Positions 43,841 through 55,151 of a DNA stretch of 64,000 bases are shown here, piece after piece. The stretch comes from Lactuca virosa (taxonomy: Eukaryota > Streptophyta > Magnoliopsida > Asterales > Asteraceae). Location: contig CAKMRJ010002223.1 of assembly GCA_928212115.1 (NCBI GenBank), positions 304,958,502-305,022,501 on the forward strand. Direction: 5' to 3'. Each line of letters opens with the position of its first letter. Position 1 is the stretch's first letter. Under the pieces are notes generated by a model. The model did not search any database. It was not told where the DNA came from and saw only the letters and a list, made by a program, of their open reading frames with translations. The position numbers were made by a program, and so were the translations under genes.

Positions 43841-46111
43841 ATGCCTCAACGACCAACCCGTGGAAACCCTGGACCAACCCCACCCGAAGTCAACTCAGCT
43901 GCATTCCAAGCAGCTGTATCTGCTGCGGTTACTGCAGCCATGGCGCAAATCCACCAAGGGAACAATGGTGGAGGCAATGGACAAGGGGCTGGAAGTTCGA
44001 ACAACGGAATAAATCAAGGACCTACCAAGACATGCTCTTACAAGGATTTCACCAATGCCAAGCCACGAACCTTTAATGGCACGGGTGGAATGATAACCCT
44101 AAAGAGATGGATGGAAAAGGTGGAATCGGTATTTGAGATATGTGAATGCCCCGAGGAGGTGAAAGTGAAGTTCGCCGCATGCACATTCGTTGACCAAGCT
44201 CTCACCTGGTGGAATGGACATGTAGAGGCCATGACTCTCCCCGTAGCCAACGCCATGCCGTGGGCGGAGTTGAAAGAAATGCTGATGGCTGAGTACTGCC
44301 CGCGAGGCGAAATTCAGAAAATGGAGCAAGAGTTATGGAATCTCACCGTCCGAAACTCTGATATAGATGCATACATATCAAGGTTTAGCGAACTGTCACT
44401 GTTGTGCCCTGGCATGATTACTTCAGAGGGAAAGAAAATCGAACGATTCATCTGGGGATTAACCTCCCCAATTCAAGGAAATGTGATAGCTGCAAATCCT
44501 GAAACCGACAATGCCAAGAGGTTGGCCAAGAAACTGTACGACCATAACAACAAGAAGGGCGAGAAGCTAGTGGAAACTGAGGGCAAGAAGGAGAGTGACA
44601 ACAAGAAAGGAAAGAACAACAAGAGAAAAGGGCGACAAGGCTCAGAGTCGTCAAAGAAGCGACAAACAGTGACAGTCAATGCTGCAACCACCCAAGTTCC
44701 CTCTACACCACATGCTCCAGTCTCAACTACTCCAAGTGCCCCTAGGCAGTATTCTGGGAATCTCCCAAACTGCAACAAGTGCGGTCTCCATCATAATGGC
44801 GAATACAGGGAGATGCATTGTACCAGTTGCAATCGAAAGGGTCACACGGCAAAATATTGCAGGACCTATCCTCCCCAGAACCAGCAGCAAGGAAACAACA
44901 ACAACAACAACTGCAACAACAACAACACCAACAACAGCGGCAATAATGCAGGATCAAGCCCCACCTGCTATGGATGTGGAAAGACTGGGCATATCCGTCG
45001 AAACTGCCCCAACATCAACAACTCTGGGAATGGAGGAGCAGGAAGAGTGCTGACCATGGGACAAGGAGAAGCGGTTCAGGATCCCGCTGTTGTTACCGGT
45101 ACGTTTCTCCTAAACCACACTTATGCATGCATCCTATTTGATACCGGGGCAGAACGAAGCTTTGTGAGTAATAAATTCAAACACTTGTTAAAACAACAAC
45201 CCCAGAAGCTTAATGAAACCTTTACGGTGGAAATGGCTAATGGGAAAACAGAATCCACTGGGGAAATCTACATCGGATGTACCCTGACCTTGAACCAACA
45301 CGTCTTTCAAATAAACTTAATGCCTGTTTCCATTAGGAGTTTTGATCTGATTATCGGCATGGACTGGTTAAGCCCCCGCCATGCTGAAATTATGTGTCAC
45401 GAGAAGGCCGTTCGCCTTCACCTCCCAAATCGCGAAACCCTAATTATATACGGAGACAAACCCAGCACGAACCTTCGTCTCATCTCGTGCATCAAGGCAC
45501 AGAAGTATCTACGAAAGAAGGACTTGACGTTTCTGGCTCACATAGTGGATAAGTCCAAAGAAGAGGTCCATATTCGAGACATCCCGGTGGCTTGTGAATT
45601 CCCGGATGTATTTCCTGAAGACCTTCCGGGGATACCCCCAGAAAGACAAGTCGAGTTCCGAATTGACCTCATGCTAGGAGCTACACCCATCGCCAAATCG
45701 CCCTACAGATTGGCTCCTGCGGAAATGCAAGAGTTGTCCAGCCAACTCAGCGAACTTTTGGACAAAGGATTCATCCGACCCAGTTTCTCACCTTGGGGAG
45801 CTCCGGTTCTCTTTGTTAAGAAGAAAGACGGTACCTTTAGGATGTGTATTGACTACAGGGAACTTAATAAGCTCACTATCAAAAATCGCTATCCACTTCC
45901 GAGAATCGACGATCTATTTGACCAACTCCAAGGAGCAAGTTACTTCTCTAAGATAGATCTGCGATCCGGATACCATCAACTCAAAGTCTGGGAGGAGGAT
46001 ATCACCAAAACTGCCTTCCGAACTCGTTATGGACATTATGAATTTGTCGTAATGCCCTTTGGTCTGAGCATTCGTGGACCTAATGAATCGAATCTGCCGA
46101 CCATTCCTTGA
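43841..46111 (+). CDS. D gag-protease-RT(N-terminal) open frame, 756 codons
   Basis: The start MPQRPTRGNPG is at 43841. Capsid-like gag spans about residues 65-235 (CSYKDF..., LTWWNGHVEAM), followed by a Lys-rich stretch (about 240-285). Two zinc knuckles follow, CTSCNRKGHTAKYC (about 326) and CYGCGKTGHIRRNC (about 375), with an Asn-repeat between them. The protease has LFDTGAERSFVS (about 432) and LIIGMDWLSP (about 503). RT begins at about 594 (LPGIPPERQVEFRIDL) and runs through FVKKKDGTFRMCIDYRELN and KIDLRSGYHQL to FVVMPFGL. A short deletion at about 46068 then shifts the frame and ends the ORF at 46111, before the catalytic FIDD. This is the best preserved coding stretch in the window. 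Confidence 0.92.
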   Translation: MPQRPTRGNPGPTPPEVNSAAFQAAVSAAVTAAMAQIHQGNNGGGNGQGAGSSNNGINQGPTKTCSYKDFTNAKPRTFNGTGGMITLKRWMEKVESVFEICECPEEVKVKFAACTFVDQALTWWNGHVEAMTLPVANAMPWAELKEMLMAEYCPRGEIQKMEQELWNLTVRNSDIDAYISRFSELSLLCPGMITSEGKKIERFIWGLTSPIQGNVIAANPETDNAKRLAKKLYDHNNKKGEKLVETEGKKESDNKKGKNNKRKGRQGSESSKKRQTVTVNAATTQVPSTPHAPVSTTPSAPRQYSGNLPNCNKCGLHHNGEYREMHCTSCNRKGHTAKYCRTYPPQNQQQGNNNNNNCNNNNTNNSGNNAGSSPTCYGCGKTGHIRRNCPNINNSGNGGAGRVLTMGQGEAVQDPAVVTGTFLLNHTYACILFDTGAERSFVSNKFKHLLKQQPQKLNETFTVEMANGKTESTGEIYIGCTLTLNQHVFQINLMPVSIRSFDLIIGMDWLSPRHAEIMCHEKAVRLHLPNRETLIIYGDKPSTNLRLISCIKAQKYLRKKDLTFLAHIVDKSKEEVHIRDIPVACEFPDVFPEDLPGIPPERQVEFRIDLMLGATPIAKSPYRLAPAEMQELSSQLSELLDKGFIRPSFSPWGAPVLFVKKKDGTFRMCIDYRELNKLTIKNRYPLPRIDDLFDQLQGASYFSKIDLRSGYHQLKVWEEDITKTAFRTRYGHYEFVVMPFGLSIRGPNESNLPTIP

Positions 46112-46310
46112 CAACTTTGTCATCGTTTTCATCGACGATATCCTAGTCTATTCTCGAAGCGAAGAGGAACACGCAAAACTCTCTAAGTGTGAGTTCTGGC
46201 TTCGTAGTGTGAACTTTTTGGGTCATGTTGTTAGTCAGGAAGGGATACATGTGGATCCTTCTAAGGTTAAAGCCGTTGAAGGATGGGCGATCCCAACAAC
46301 ACCCACATAA
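46074..46310 (+). pseudogene. D RT catalytic part after the frameshift
   Basis: It reads MDLMNRICRPFLDNF and the catalytic VFIDDILVYS. About 22 residues are then missing between SEEEHA and KLSKCEFW, which removes part of the palm/thumb junction. It ends in a stop (GAA to TAA) at 46308-46310. The frame reopens directly after. Confidence 0.9.
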
Positions 46311-47921
46311 ATTCGACAATTTTTAGGTCTCGCAGGCTATTACAGGAGGTTCATTCAGAACTTCTCCAAAACAGACAAGCCACTTACCTTGCTTACGCAA
46401 AAGGTCGTGCCCTTTGAATGGACGAATAAGCAAGAAGCTGCATTCCGAACTCTGAAGCAAGCACTCTGCAGTGCACCGGTACTATCACTACCAGAGGGAA
46501 CAGAGGACTTTGTAGTTTACTGTGATGCGTCGAATCAGAGTTTAGGCTGTGTACTCATGCAGCATGGAAAGGTGATAGCTTATGCGTCCCAACAACTAAA
46601 GACCCACGAGGTGAATTATACCACCCATGATCTTGAATTAGGAGCTGTGGTCTTCGCCTTGAAGATTTGGAGGCACTACCTTTACGGTACGAAGTGCACC
46701 ATTTTCACTGACCACAAGAGTCTCCAACATATTTTAAATCAAAAGGAGTTAAACATGAGGCAACGAAGATGGGTTGAACTGCTAAACGATTATGAGTGCG
46801 AAATCAAGTACCACCCAGGTAAAGCTAACGTAGTAGCTGATGCCTTGAGTCGAAAAGAATACTCGAATCGTCGTTTGAAGACTCTCTCCATAACCATCCA
46901 ATCCCACCTGACCTCGCAAATCAGAGCAGCCCAGTTGGATGCCATTAAGGCAGAAAACAAAACAAGCGAAGCGTTACGTGGAATGGAAAAGAATTTCGAA
47001 GTGAAGGAGGACGGAGCATATTACTTCATGAACCGCATTTGGGTCCCTAAACTTGGGGGATTCAGAGAAGTAGTCATGAATGAAGCCCACAAGACACGAT
47101 ACTCCATCCATCCGGGTTCAGATAAAATGTACTTGGATGTCAAGCAACATTATTGGTGGCCTAACATGAAGGCAGAAATTGCCACTTACGTTAGCAAGTG
47201 CCTCACATGTGCTAAAGTAAAGGTGGAATATCAAAAGCCCTCGGGATTGCTACAACAACCAGTAATTCCCGAGTGGAAATGGGAAAGGATTACTATGGAC
47301 TTTGTGACCAAACTACCCAAGACGACTGATGGTTTGGATACCATATGGGTAATAGTTGATAGGTTGACAAAATCCGCTCATTTCCTGCCAATAAAAGAAT
47401 CATACAAGATGGAACGATTGACAAGGATCTATATCAAGGAAATCGTGAGACTCCACGGAGTGCCAATATCTATCATCTCAGATAGAGATAGTAGGTTTAC
47501 TTCACGCTTTTGGCAATCGCTTCAGAAAGCTATGGGAACACAACTTGACATGAGCACTGCCTACCACCCACAAACGGATGGTCAAAGCGAGCGAACCATT
47601 CAAACGCTAGAAGATATGCTTCGCGCATGTGTGATAGACTTTGGAAGGTCATGGGATACCCACTTGCCTTTGATCGAATTCTCATACAATAACAGTTATC
47701 ACTCAAGCATCAAAGTTGCTCCCTTCGAGGCGTTGTATGGGCGTAAATGTATATCACCGCTGTGTTGGCCTGAGGTAGGTGACACACAGCTAGCAAGAGG
47801 ACAAACACCAGGCAATGCATTAACGGGACCAGAAATCATACGAGAAAATGACCGAGAAGATAATTCAGATCAGAGCCCGACTGCAATCATCACGAGACAG
47901 ACAGAAGAGCTACGCCGATAA
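46311..47921 (+). pseudogene. D RT thumb, RNase H and integrase
   Basis: Same frame as the previous piece. It reads FLGLAGYYRRFIQNFSK, then RNase H (VVYCDASNQSLGCVLMQ; HDLELGAVVFALKIWRHYLYG; FTDHKSLQHI; HPGKANVVADALSRK). The integrase zinc domain follows (HPGSDKMYLDVKQHYWWPNM; CLTCAKVKVEYQKP), then the core (Asp in TMDFVTKLP, Asp in SDRDSRFTSRF, Glu in QSERTIQTLEDML). A frameshift between about 47850 and 47905 ends it at 47921. Confidence 0.93.
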
Positions 47922-48378
47922 GCGGCAAAAGCCCTTGGAATTTAAAGTCGGGGATCGGGTGTTATTAAAGGTCTCTCCCTGCAAAGGGGTGATTCGTTTT
48001 GGGAATCGGGAAAAACTAAACCCTCGATACATTGGACCCTTCGAGATTCTTGCCCGAATAGGTCCAGTGGCTTATAGACTGTAGCTACCCGCTGAGCTCA
48101 ACAGTATACACCCCGTGTTCCATGTTTCCAATTTAAAGAAGTGCTTATCCGACAAAACTCTCGTCATTCCATTAGAAGAAATCGAAATCAACGAGAATCT
48201 CCTGTTCATCGAAGAACCAGTCGAAATGATGGATAGGGAAGTGAAGCGTACTAAGCAAAGTCGCATTCCGATTGTGAAAGTTTGATGGAACGCGAGACGC
48301 GGACCAGAATTCACATGGGAACGCGAAGACCAGATGAAGCATAAGTACCCTCACATTTTCTCGCATTCTCAAATATAG
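47848..48378 (+). pseudogene. D integrase C-terminus with chromodomain-like tail
   Basis: After the frameshift it reads KSYADKRQKPLEFKVGDRVLL and the GPY/F module (RYIGPFEILARIGPVAYRL). A TAG at 48082-48084 and a TGA at 48283-48285 interrupt it. The tail SRIPIVKV...WNARRGPEFTWERE, DQMKHKYPHIF resembles the chromodomain-derived end of chromoviral integrases. The final stop is at 48378. Confidence 0.88.
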
Positions 48379-48409
48379 CTTTAAAAAGAATTTCGGGACG
48401 AAATTCCCT

Positions 48410-48424
48410 CTAACGGAGGGATGA
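48410..48424 (+). other. Polypurine tract of D
   Basis: ACGGAGGGATGA precedes the 3' LTR start at 48425. Confidence 0.75.
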
Positions 48425-51400
48425 TGTCACAACCAGGAATTCAGATACCTTGTAAAACCCTTAACAAAGAATGACATTGTAGCTAAAACTAGAAAACATG
48501 TATGGTGTTTATTCAATGACAACAAAATTCCATCAAATACCCTATACCAACTTTCAAATAGTCAACAAAAGTTGGAAACCCTAAAAATCCCGGTTTAAGT
48601 CCATTTTGGACTAGGATTTTCTTATTGGGCCTAATGGACCAATAAGCTTCCAATGTGACTATTTTGGGGCTTAGAACTCTTATATGGGCTCTAATTGGAC
48701 CCACTTTCATGAAACTTAACTTTTTGGGCCTTATAAGCCTAAAATGGACTAGTTTATCTTTAATAGGCCTCATTGGGCCATAACAAATCTAATTAACCTA
48801 AATGGGCCATAAAACCCATTCTCTTTGACAAATTGGGCCGTAAGCTATCAAAGGAGCCCAATAGGCCGAAAAATAATTATTGGGCCTCATAAATTTCGAA
48901 CAAGATCAAATAATGGCCCAACATAAATTATTTCCTTCCTCCTAAGCCCAATAAATTCGGCCCAAGATAAAGAAAAGAAATAAGATTAATGGGTGATTAA
49001 GGGGGGAGTGATACCTCATAATTATACTTGGGATATCCATGCACCCATCTCATACTTCCAAGCATCTATCACCTCACTCTCTCTCTCTCTCTCTTCTCCC
49101 CTCTCTTTTTCTTCTTCGGCCGAGAACACAAAGGAAAAACACACACACCTCACAAATTCTCTCCAAACACTCTCAAAGAACACTCTTGTTTCTCCATCAA
49201 AATTTTCGAGATCTAGGGCATTTCAAGGAGGTTTTTCCACAAAAATCATCATTCTAGGTAAGTTAATGCTTAGATCCATGGTTTAGCTTTTTGAAATTGT
49301 TATAAATCTCCTTCTAACTCATGAAAGTTCATGATCATGCTTATTAGAACCTATCTAAGCCAAAGTCTTCTCAAGAAGCTTTTTAGGGCCGAGAATAGCA
49401 TCAAACTTCTTCCATTTCTTCTTAAAATCGAAAACAACAAGCAAAGGTGAGTTCATACCCCTCTATTTTCGGTTTTCACAAGTTTTATGAGGGAGAATAC
49501 AAGTAAAATGTGTAGATCTATGTGTATGTGTATGCTATGTATGATTTCATGTATGTATGTGTGATTTTATGTGTTTATGTGGTAAAAATGTAACAAAAAG
49601 GGAAGAAATCTCGAGATCTATGGCACAAAAGAGGAAACAAACATGATCTAATATACTTTTCATTGAACAAGTCAAGAAAAGTTTCTAGCTTAAGTCCTAA
49701 TAAACAAAATGCAACATAAAACTCATTTTTGGGCTAAATTTGTAAAATAAATAAAAGTTGAGTTGAAATTTGTCATTTACGGTTTTCCTAAGGATTAAAA
49801 GAGTCAAAACAGTAAAAACAAATGTTTTTATGAATATTATACTCTTTAAAGGACTTGAAATGTAAATTTTAGCCTAATGGGCTAATTTTTGGGCTTTTCG
49901 GCCCATAGGCCCAAAAATTGCAAAAATACGATTTTTAAGGGGTTGAAATGGTACAATTCTCAAAACAGGGGGTAAAAGGGGTAAAAAAAGTATTTCAAGG
50001 GTTAAAATGTTTTTCTTTTCCAAAAAGGATCAAAAATGTAAACTTTTTGGAATTTGGGCCAAAATTGTAACAGTTGCGAAAAAGTTGGACTTTAACCGAA
50101 AGACTCTTTGCTGGAAGGGTTGAAACTGTCAAAGAGTAAATTTTGAGCTAAAAACATTTATTTAAACAAGTCTATGGGTCAAAAATGTCAGGAAAATGAG
50201 TTAAGGGCCAAAAATGTCTTTTTCTTTATGTAAGGGACTAAAATTGTCATTTTTATAAAAAAAAAGGGCTGAATGGGTCAAATCAATATTTTGAGTCAAT
50301 TATTTTGGTTTTAAGATATTTGGGTCAAAAGAATATCAAATTACAACTTATGAAAATAGAATGAAGAATATACATATATCTTCAAATATCGTTATAAACA
50401 ACCAACAAGTTTCGTGCCGTTGAGAATTTAACAATTGTTCAATCAAACTTCCGACCATTATACTACACCTAAAACAAGTAAATATTCAAATAGTTGGGCT
50501 TGAAAGATCTTAATCATGCTTATTGGGCCTTCGTGACCCATTGACATGACTTTTGGGCCCAATGATAATAACACATGTCTATTGGGCCTCCTGTGACCCA
50601 ATTACATGTTTAAGGGACCCTCAATGGCATATATGTGCTATTGGGCCTTGGTGGCCCATTAGCATTGCTAGTAAGGTCCAAATTAAATCAAATATGAAAT
50701 GGGCCAACGCGTCCTTCGTATAACCAACAGCCTAAAATAACTCATGTAATTAGCAGGACTTTGTATTCCTCTTCTCCTCATTTGTTAGGCTTATTTACAA
50801 TCAAAGTAAACAAATTCAGGTCGTTAATCAATAGTAATCAATGTTGTTTGGATTAAGTGAGTAATAACGGGCGACACCTCTAAGTGTCGTTCGTAGTCTG
50901 TAGTTATATTCAATGTCTCCTGGAAGGAGAGCGAGAGTTTGTGTATAGATCTATACGGGGGTGACTCCCCCACACCCCAGCTGTTCGCTACAGTTAGACT
51001 CGGCCAGTCTAGGGTGACAAAATCTTAAGATCAATTCCGGCGTTCCTTAGGATGCCAAGACAGACGAACTAGTCATTATTATGTGTGACATCCCCAATTT
51101 CACGGCCAGAAAAGACCGATTTGTTTATGCTTTGTTTTAAAATCAGAGTTATCTTTTAAAGAAAACAGTTGCGGAATTTGTTCCCAAAACAAAATGTGAT
51201 AAGAATTTATCAAAGCATTTCTTTAAAGAAATGTATTTTCATTAAATAAAAAAATCTCGGGCTGTCATGTTCCGATACAGACCAAAAGCATAAACAGTAC
51301 AATACAGACCATACAACAATTATTTATAACTATTGGTCTACAATCCAAAATCTATCGTCAAGTCATCCGACTGATACTCTCGTGCCATTATCAGTAATAC

Positions 51401-51617
51401 AAAGAAAACTGAGTGGGTCAGGCTTGGGAGCCTGGTGAGCATATAGGGTTTTCAACCCACAATAATATAATTATTATATTTAATCATCAAACAATCAACC
51501 CAATTACCCATCCCCATTATCTTCTTTATTTCTTAAGGTTTTACCCTAAGAATCAACTATCCTTCATTCATTCATTCCTAAGGATTGACCTAAGGAATTG
51601 GCACAAAATCCATTGCT

Positions 51618-51926
51618 ACATAAGGCGCATCTGCCAACTTTATTCTCTAAGTGCCTCTGCCCGGATTACGACATACACTATTAGGCGCCACTGCCTGGAT
51701 TATGACATACACTATTAGGCGCATCTGCCAACATTATCCTTTAGCGCATCTGCCAGGATTACGACATTCATTATTCAGCGCATCTGCCGACCTTATCCTA
51801 TAAGCGCATCTGCTAGTATTATGACATTTACTATTTAGCGCATCTGCTAGGATTATGACATTCACTATTAAGCGCATCTGCTAAGATTATGACATTTACT
51901 ATTAAGCGCATCTGCTAAGATTATCT
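51618..51926 (-). repeat. Minisatellite in the solo LTR
   Basis: About eight units of about 36 bp with core AGCGCATCTGCYARGATTAT-type sequence and a GACATTYACTATTA tail. The ends of the core (AGC...GCT or GGC...GCC) can pair over 3 bp. Confidence 0.88.
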
Positions 51927-52407
51927 ATAACATCTTTCATACCACATCACTTATCTACCCATGTTTTACCCGACATATTCGTAGATATAAATTACATATA
52001 TGGTTTAAATCATTTAAAAACCTGTATAAAACATTCATTCCAACAACCATCTCAAGTAAACAAACAACGTATAAACACATAACACGTATTTCATAGCAAA
52101 TACTTAATATTTATGTGTTAGAAGAAAGTGACTACACACTCACTTGATTAGAAGATGATCGGACAGCACTACGGCTCTAAGAGTAGTAGCTCTTCGGTGA
52201 AACTAGAATATCTTCAAATACCTGGCTTCTCGCAGGCAGAACTTCGGCTCGGAAACTCCTTTCTCCTCGGGATCTTTGGGGCTTCGGGACTCGCTTCGAG
52301 TCTCGGGATGATATTGGGGCTTCGGGGGCTTAAAAGAGGGCTTAGAGAGAGTATCGGGAGTGGGAGAGAAGAGATTGAGCAACCAAACTCGGCTGCCCCT
52401 TGAATTC

Positions 52408-52417
52408 TATTTATAGG
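52408..52417 (-). promoter_or_regulatory. TATA box of the solo LTR
   Basis: CTATAAATAG on the minus strand. Confidence 0.7.
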
Positions 52418-52429
52418 GCCATTTTTCTG

Positions 52430-52575
52430 GATTCACGTCGTGAATCTCAAATATTTCACGTCGTGAGTTCAATAGTCATCAGGTTCGTCATCGCAACTTA
52501 CGTCTGTCAGGCTCCAGAAGTCATAAATACTGAGTTCACATCGTGAACACTGTATTCACGTCGTGAACTCTGACA
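52430..52575. promoter_or_regulatory. TTCACGWCGTGAA palindromes upstream of the solo-LTR TATA box
   Basis: ATTCACGTCGTGAAT, TTTCACGTCGTGAG, GTTCACATCGTGAAC and ATTCACGTCGTGAAC within about 140 bp. Some contain the ACGT core recognised by plant bZIP factors. Confidence 0.75.
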
Positions 52576-53924
52576 GTTTTGGGGTTTCGCGCCCTGAACT
52601 TCAGAAATTCATAACGTTCGCATACGAACTCCGTTTTCGACGTTCTTTATATGCACGCGTAGGTGAGATTATGCTCTACAATGCTCGTTTAGACTTCGTC
52701 GGCTAACTTTGAATTTATTTTTATTATATTTTTATTATATTATTTTTAGTAGGCCGGGACAGGAAAACTCCGTTAGAAATCCATAACTTCTTCGTCTGAC
52801 GTCCGTTTTCGTCTGTCTTTTTACCGTTGGACTACTATTGATGAGATCTTCGATTCTCGTTTAGATCGTTTCGGCCAGAAATCACTCGATCTCATATTCG
52901 AACTTCGGGCTGCATACTGCTAATGCTGAAACTTCGAAAAATCATAACTTCCTCATACGAAGTCAGATTTAGACGTTCTTTTTATGCACGCTCTTGGTTT
53001 AACGTATTCTACGACTTTCATTTATATCGCTAAGGCCAAATATCGTTCTAACGTAAATTCACTATTTACGTCGCGCTGTGTCGTGCCGGTTCTGTCGCGA
53101 AACTTCGACAGGTCATAACTTCTTCGTTATAACTCGGATTTCGGCGTTCTTTATAAGTAAGGAATCCTTGTAACATATACTACAACTTAGTTAAGATTAA
53201 TACTTCTAAATAATCTTCCATCAAAAAGTCATTTTTGATGCTCATTGTCTCTAAATTGACTAGCCCTGATCTACGGGCGTTACATTATGCATGGTTATAA
53301 CGACTCACGTAATTAAATAAATCCAATACTATCCGAGTAATCAAGGAAAAGTAATCAAAATCACTCGTGTGGCGGTATAACAATTTGAAACAATTATATT
53401 ATGTTATCGGAAAACATCGGGTTTTTCAAGGAAATCAGCACCACTCGCTTGTATTTTTCAATAACTATAATACAAAACTTCCCCTTTATACACGTTTTGA
53501 AATCATTCATGCACCAACGTATGGATCTTCACACTTTGGTAAACAATTGTCTTTTCAGAAAATATCGGATTTTCTGGGTTTTATAAACTACACAAATCAT
53601 TTTTATCACAACCCTGCTTATGAACTCACCAACATTTCATATGTTGACGTTTTCAAAATAACTTGTATTCTCAGGTAACAGGTAAGCTGAAGGGTAATAT
53701 CAAGTATGTTAGGATGTTATGTTTTGAAAAACACTCGAACAATTGATGCTATGGATATGTAATATTTAAACAATGTACTGGATGTGAACAATGTCAATCG
53801 TTATGTATTAATGCATGGTGAAGTTTATGTTGTGTTTCATGTATAATCATTGTGATGATATTCAATTTAAGTCACGCGAGCCCTCGGACGTTTCCGCCGT
53901 CTGGTTCGGGGGTGTGACAGACAC

Positions 53925-55151
53925 ACTTCCGAAGTTGTGACACATGGAAGGTGTTATGAATTTGGGTAAGCTCATCCGGCAGCTCTAATCGACATGCTAC
54001 CTTGCCCACCTGGGGCGTAATCCTGAAAGGGCCTATATACCGTGGCCCTAATTTGCCCCTCTTTCGAAACCTGATGACCCCCTTCCAGGGAGACACTTTC
54101 AATAACACGAAATCCCCCACTTGGAATTCAAGATCTGATCACCGTTGGTCGGCATAACGTTTCTGACGGCTCAGCGCGACTCGCAGCCGGTCGCGCACCT
54201 GCTGAATCAGCCCGGTGGTCTTCAGCACCACTTCAGTGCTCCCCATGACTCGTTGTCCAACCTCGTCCTAGCAAACCGGAGTCCTACATCTCCTGCCATA
54301 TACCATCTCAAATGGAGGTCGGTCGATACTAGCATGGTAACTGTTATTGTATGAGAACTTTGCCAGCGGAAGGTACGTATCCCAACTCCCTCCAAAATCC
54401 TACACACATGCTCGCAGCATATCCTCTAGTGTCTGGATCGTCCTCTCGCTCTAGCCATCTGTCTGAGGGTGGTACGTTGTATTAGCAGCTGGGTGCCCAG
54501 TTCCTCATGGAACTTCTTCCATAACCTCGATGTAAACCGAACATCCCTGTCAGAGACTACCGATACTGGCACCCCATGTCTAGCCACCACCTCTCGCACA
54601 TAAATATCCGCCATCTTCTCCGTAGATATACTCTCAGAGATCGGAATAAAATGGGCACTCTTCGTCAGTCTGTCTACGAGCACCCATATGGCGTCCACAC
54701 CCCTAGCCGTCCTCGGTAACTTCGTAATGAAATCCATAGTGATTTCTTCCCAATTCCACATGGGAATGGGTAGCGGCTGAACCTTGCCATGAGGCCGATG
54801 ATGCTCGTCCTTGACCTTTCTGCAGGTCAAGCACCACTCCACAAACCAGGCGATCTCCCGCTTCATTCAGGGCCACCAGTAACTCAGTCTCAAGTCTCTA
54901 TACATTTTTGTAGCCCCTGGATGTATAGAGAATTTGGACTTGTGCGCCTCTTCCAATATCTTCTGCCTCACTCCTCCAGTCACCGGTACCCATACTCGGC
55001 CACACTGTGTCAAAAGGCCACGACTATCCTTAACAACAAAGGATAATGTCCCCGAATTCGCTCTATCTTCCAGTTCTCCTTCTTCACCCCCTTGACCTGA
55101 GCCTCCTTGATCATATCCAACAATGGAGAGATCACGTTCATCCTCAAACAA
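53925..55151 (-). pseudogene. B integrase
   Basis: The minus-strand pieces 55151-54867 and 54866-54426 read the zinc domain (HPGATKMYRDLRLSYWWP; CLTCRKVKDEHHRP) and core (TMDFITKLP, VSDRDVRFTSRLW). A stop separates them at WWP. The catalytic Glu region is lost to a frameshift near 54470. The 54120-53872 frame reads the GPY/F module (RYIGPFRITPQVGKVACRLEL; FHVSQLRKCV) up to the D insertion. Confidence 0.88.

Larger units (their letters stand above)
51084..53284 (-). mobile_element. Solo LTR of a Ty3/gypsy element, TTATG target duplication
   Basis: TGTGACATCC...GCGTTACA is flanked by TTATG at 51079-51083 and 53285-53289. The empty site is intact in the D 5' LTR (41810-41814). In sense orientation it begins TGTAACGCCCG and is distantly homologous to the LTR of element A (around 6205-6250). 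No interior or second LTR is present, so it formed by LTR-LTR recombination. Confidence 0.96.
39225..53919 (+). mobile_element. D: Ty3/gypsy element, nearly complete, with GACAC target duplication
   Basis: GACAC at 39220-39224 and 53920-53924 flanks TGTCACAACC...GGTGTGACA. The order is 5' LTR, iMet primer binding site, leader, upstream frame, gag, protease, RT, RNase H, integrase with a chromodomain-like tail, polypurine tract, 3' LTR. The LTRs are highly similar, so this is among the youngest insertions here. The coding region is broken by at least two indels and three in-frame stops. Confidence 0.96.
48425..53919 (+). repeat. D 3' LTR, split by a solo LTR
   Basis: About 3.29 kb without the insertion. 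It supplies the sequence missing from the gap in the 5' LTR, including a CT microsatellite (about 49076-49094), a TAG|GTAAGT donor (49257/49258) and an AAAG|GTGAGT donor (49446/49447). The acceptor TTCTCAG| is at 53674. Confidence 0.94.

Noticed and set aside
44887..44950. AAC repeat in D gag as a free microsatellite
   Set aside because: It is in frame and encodes an Asn-rich linker between two zinc knuckles, so it is treated as part of gag.
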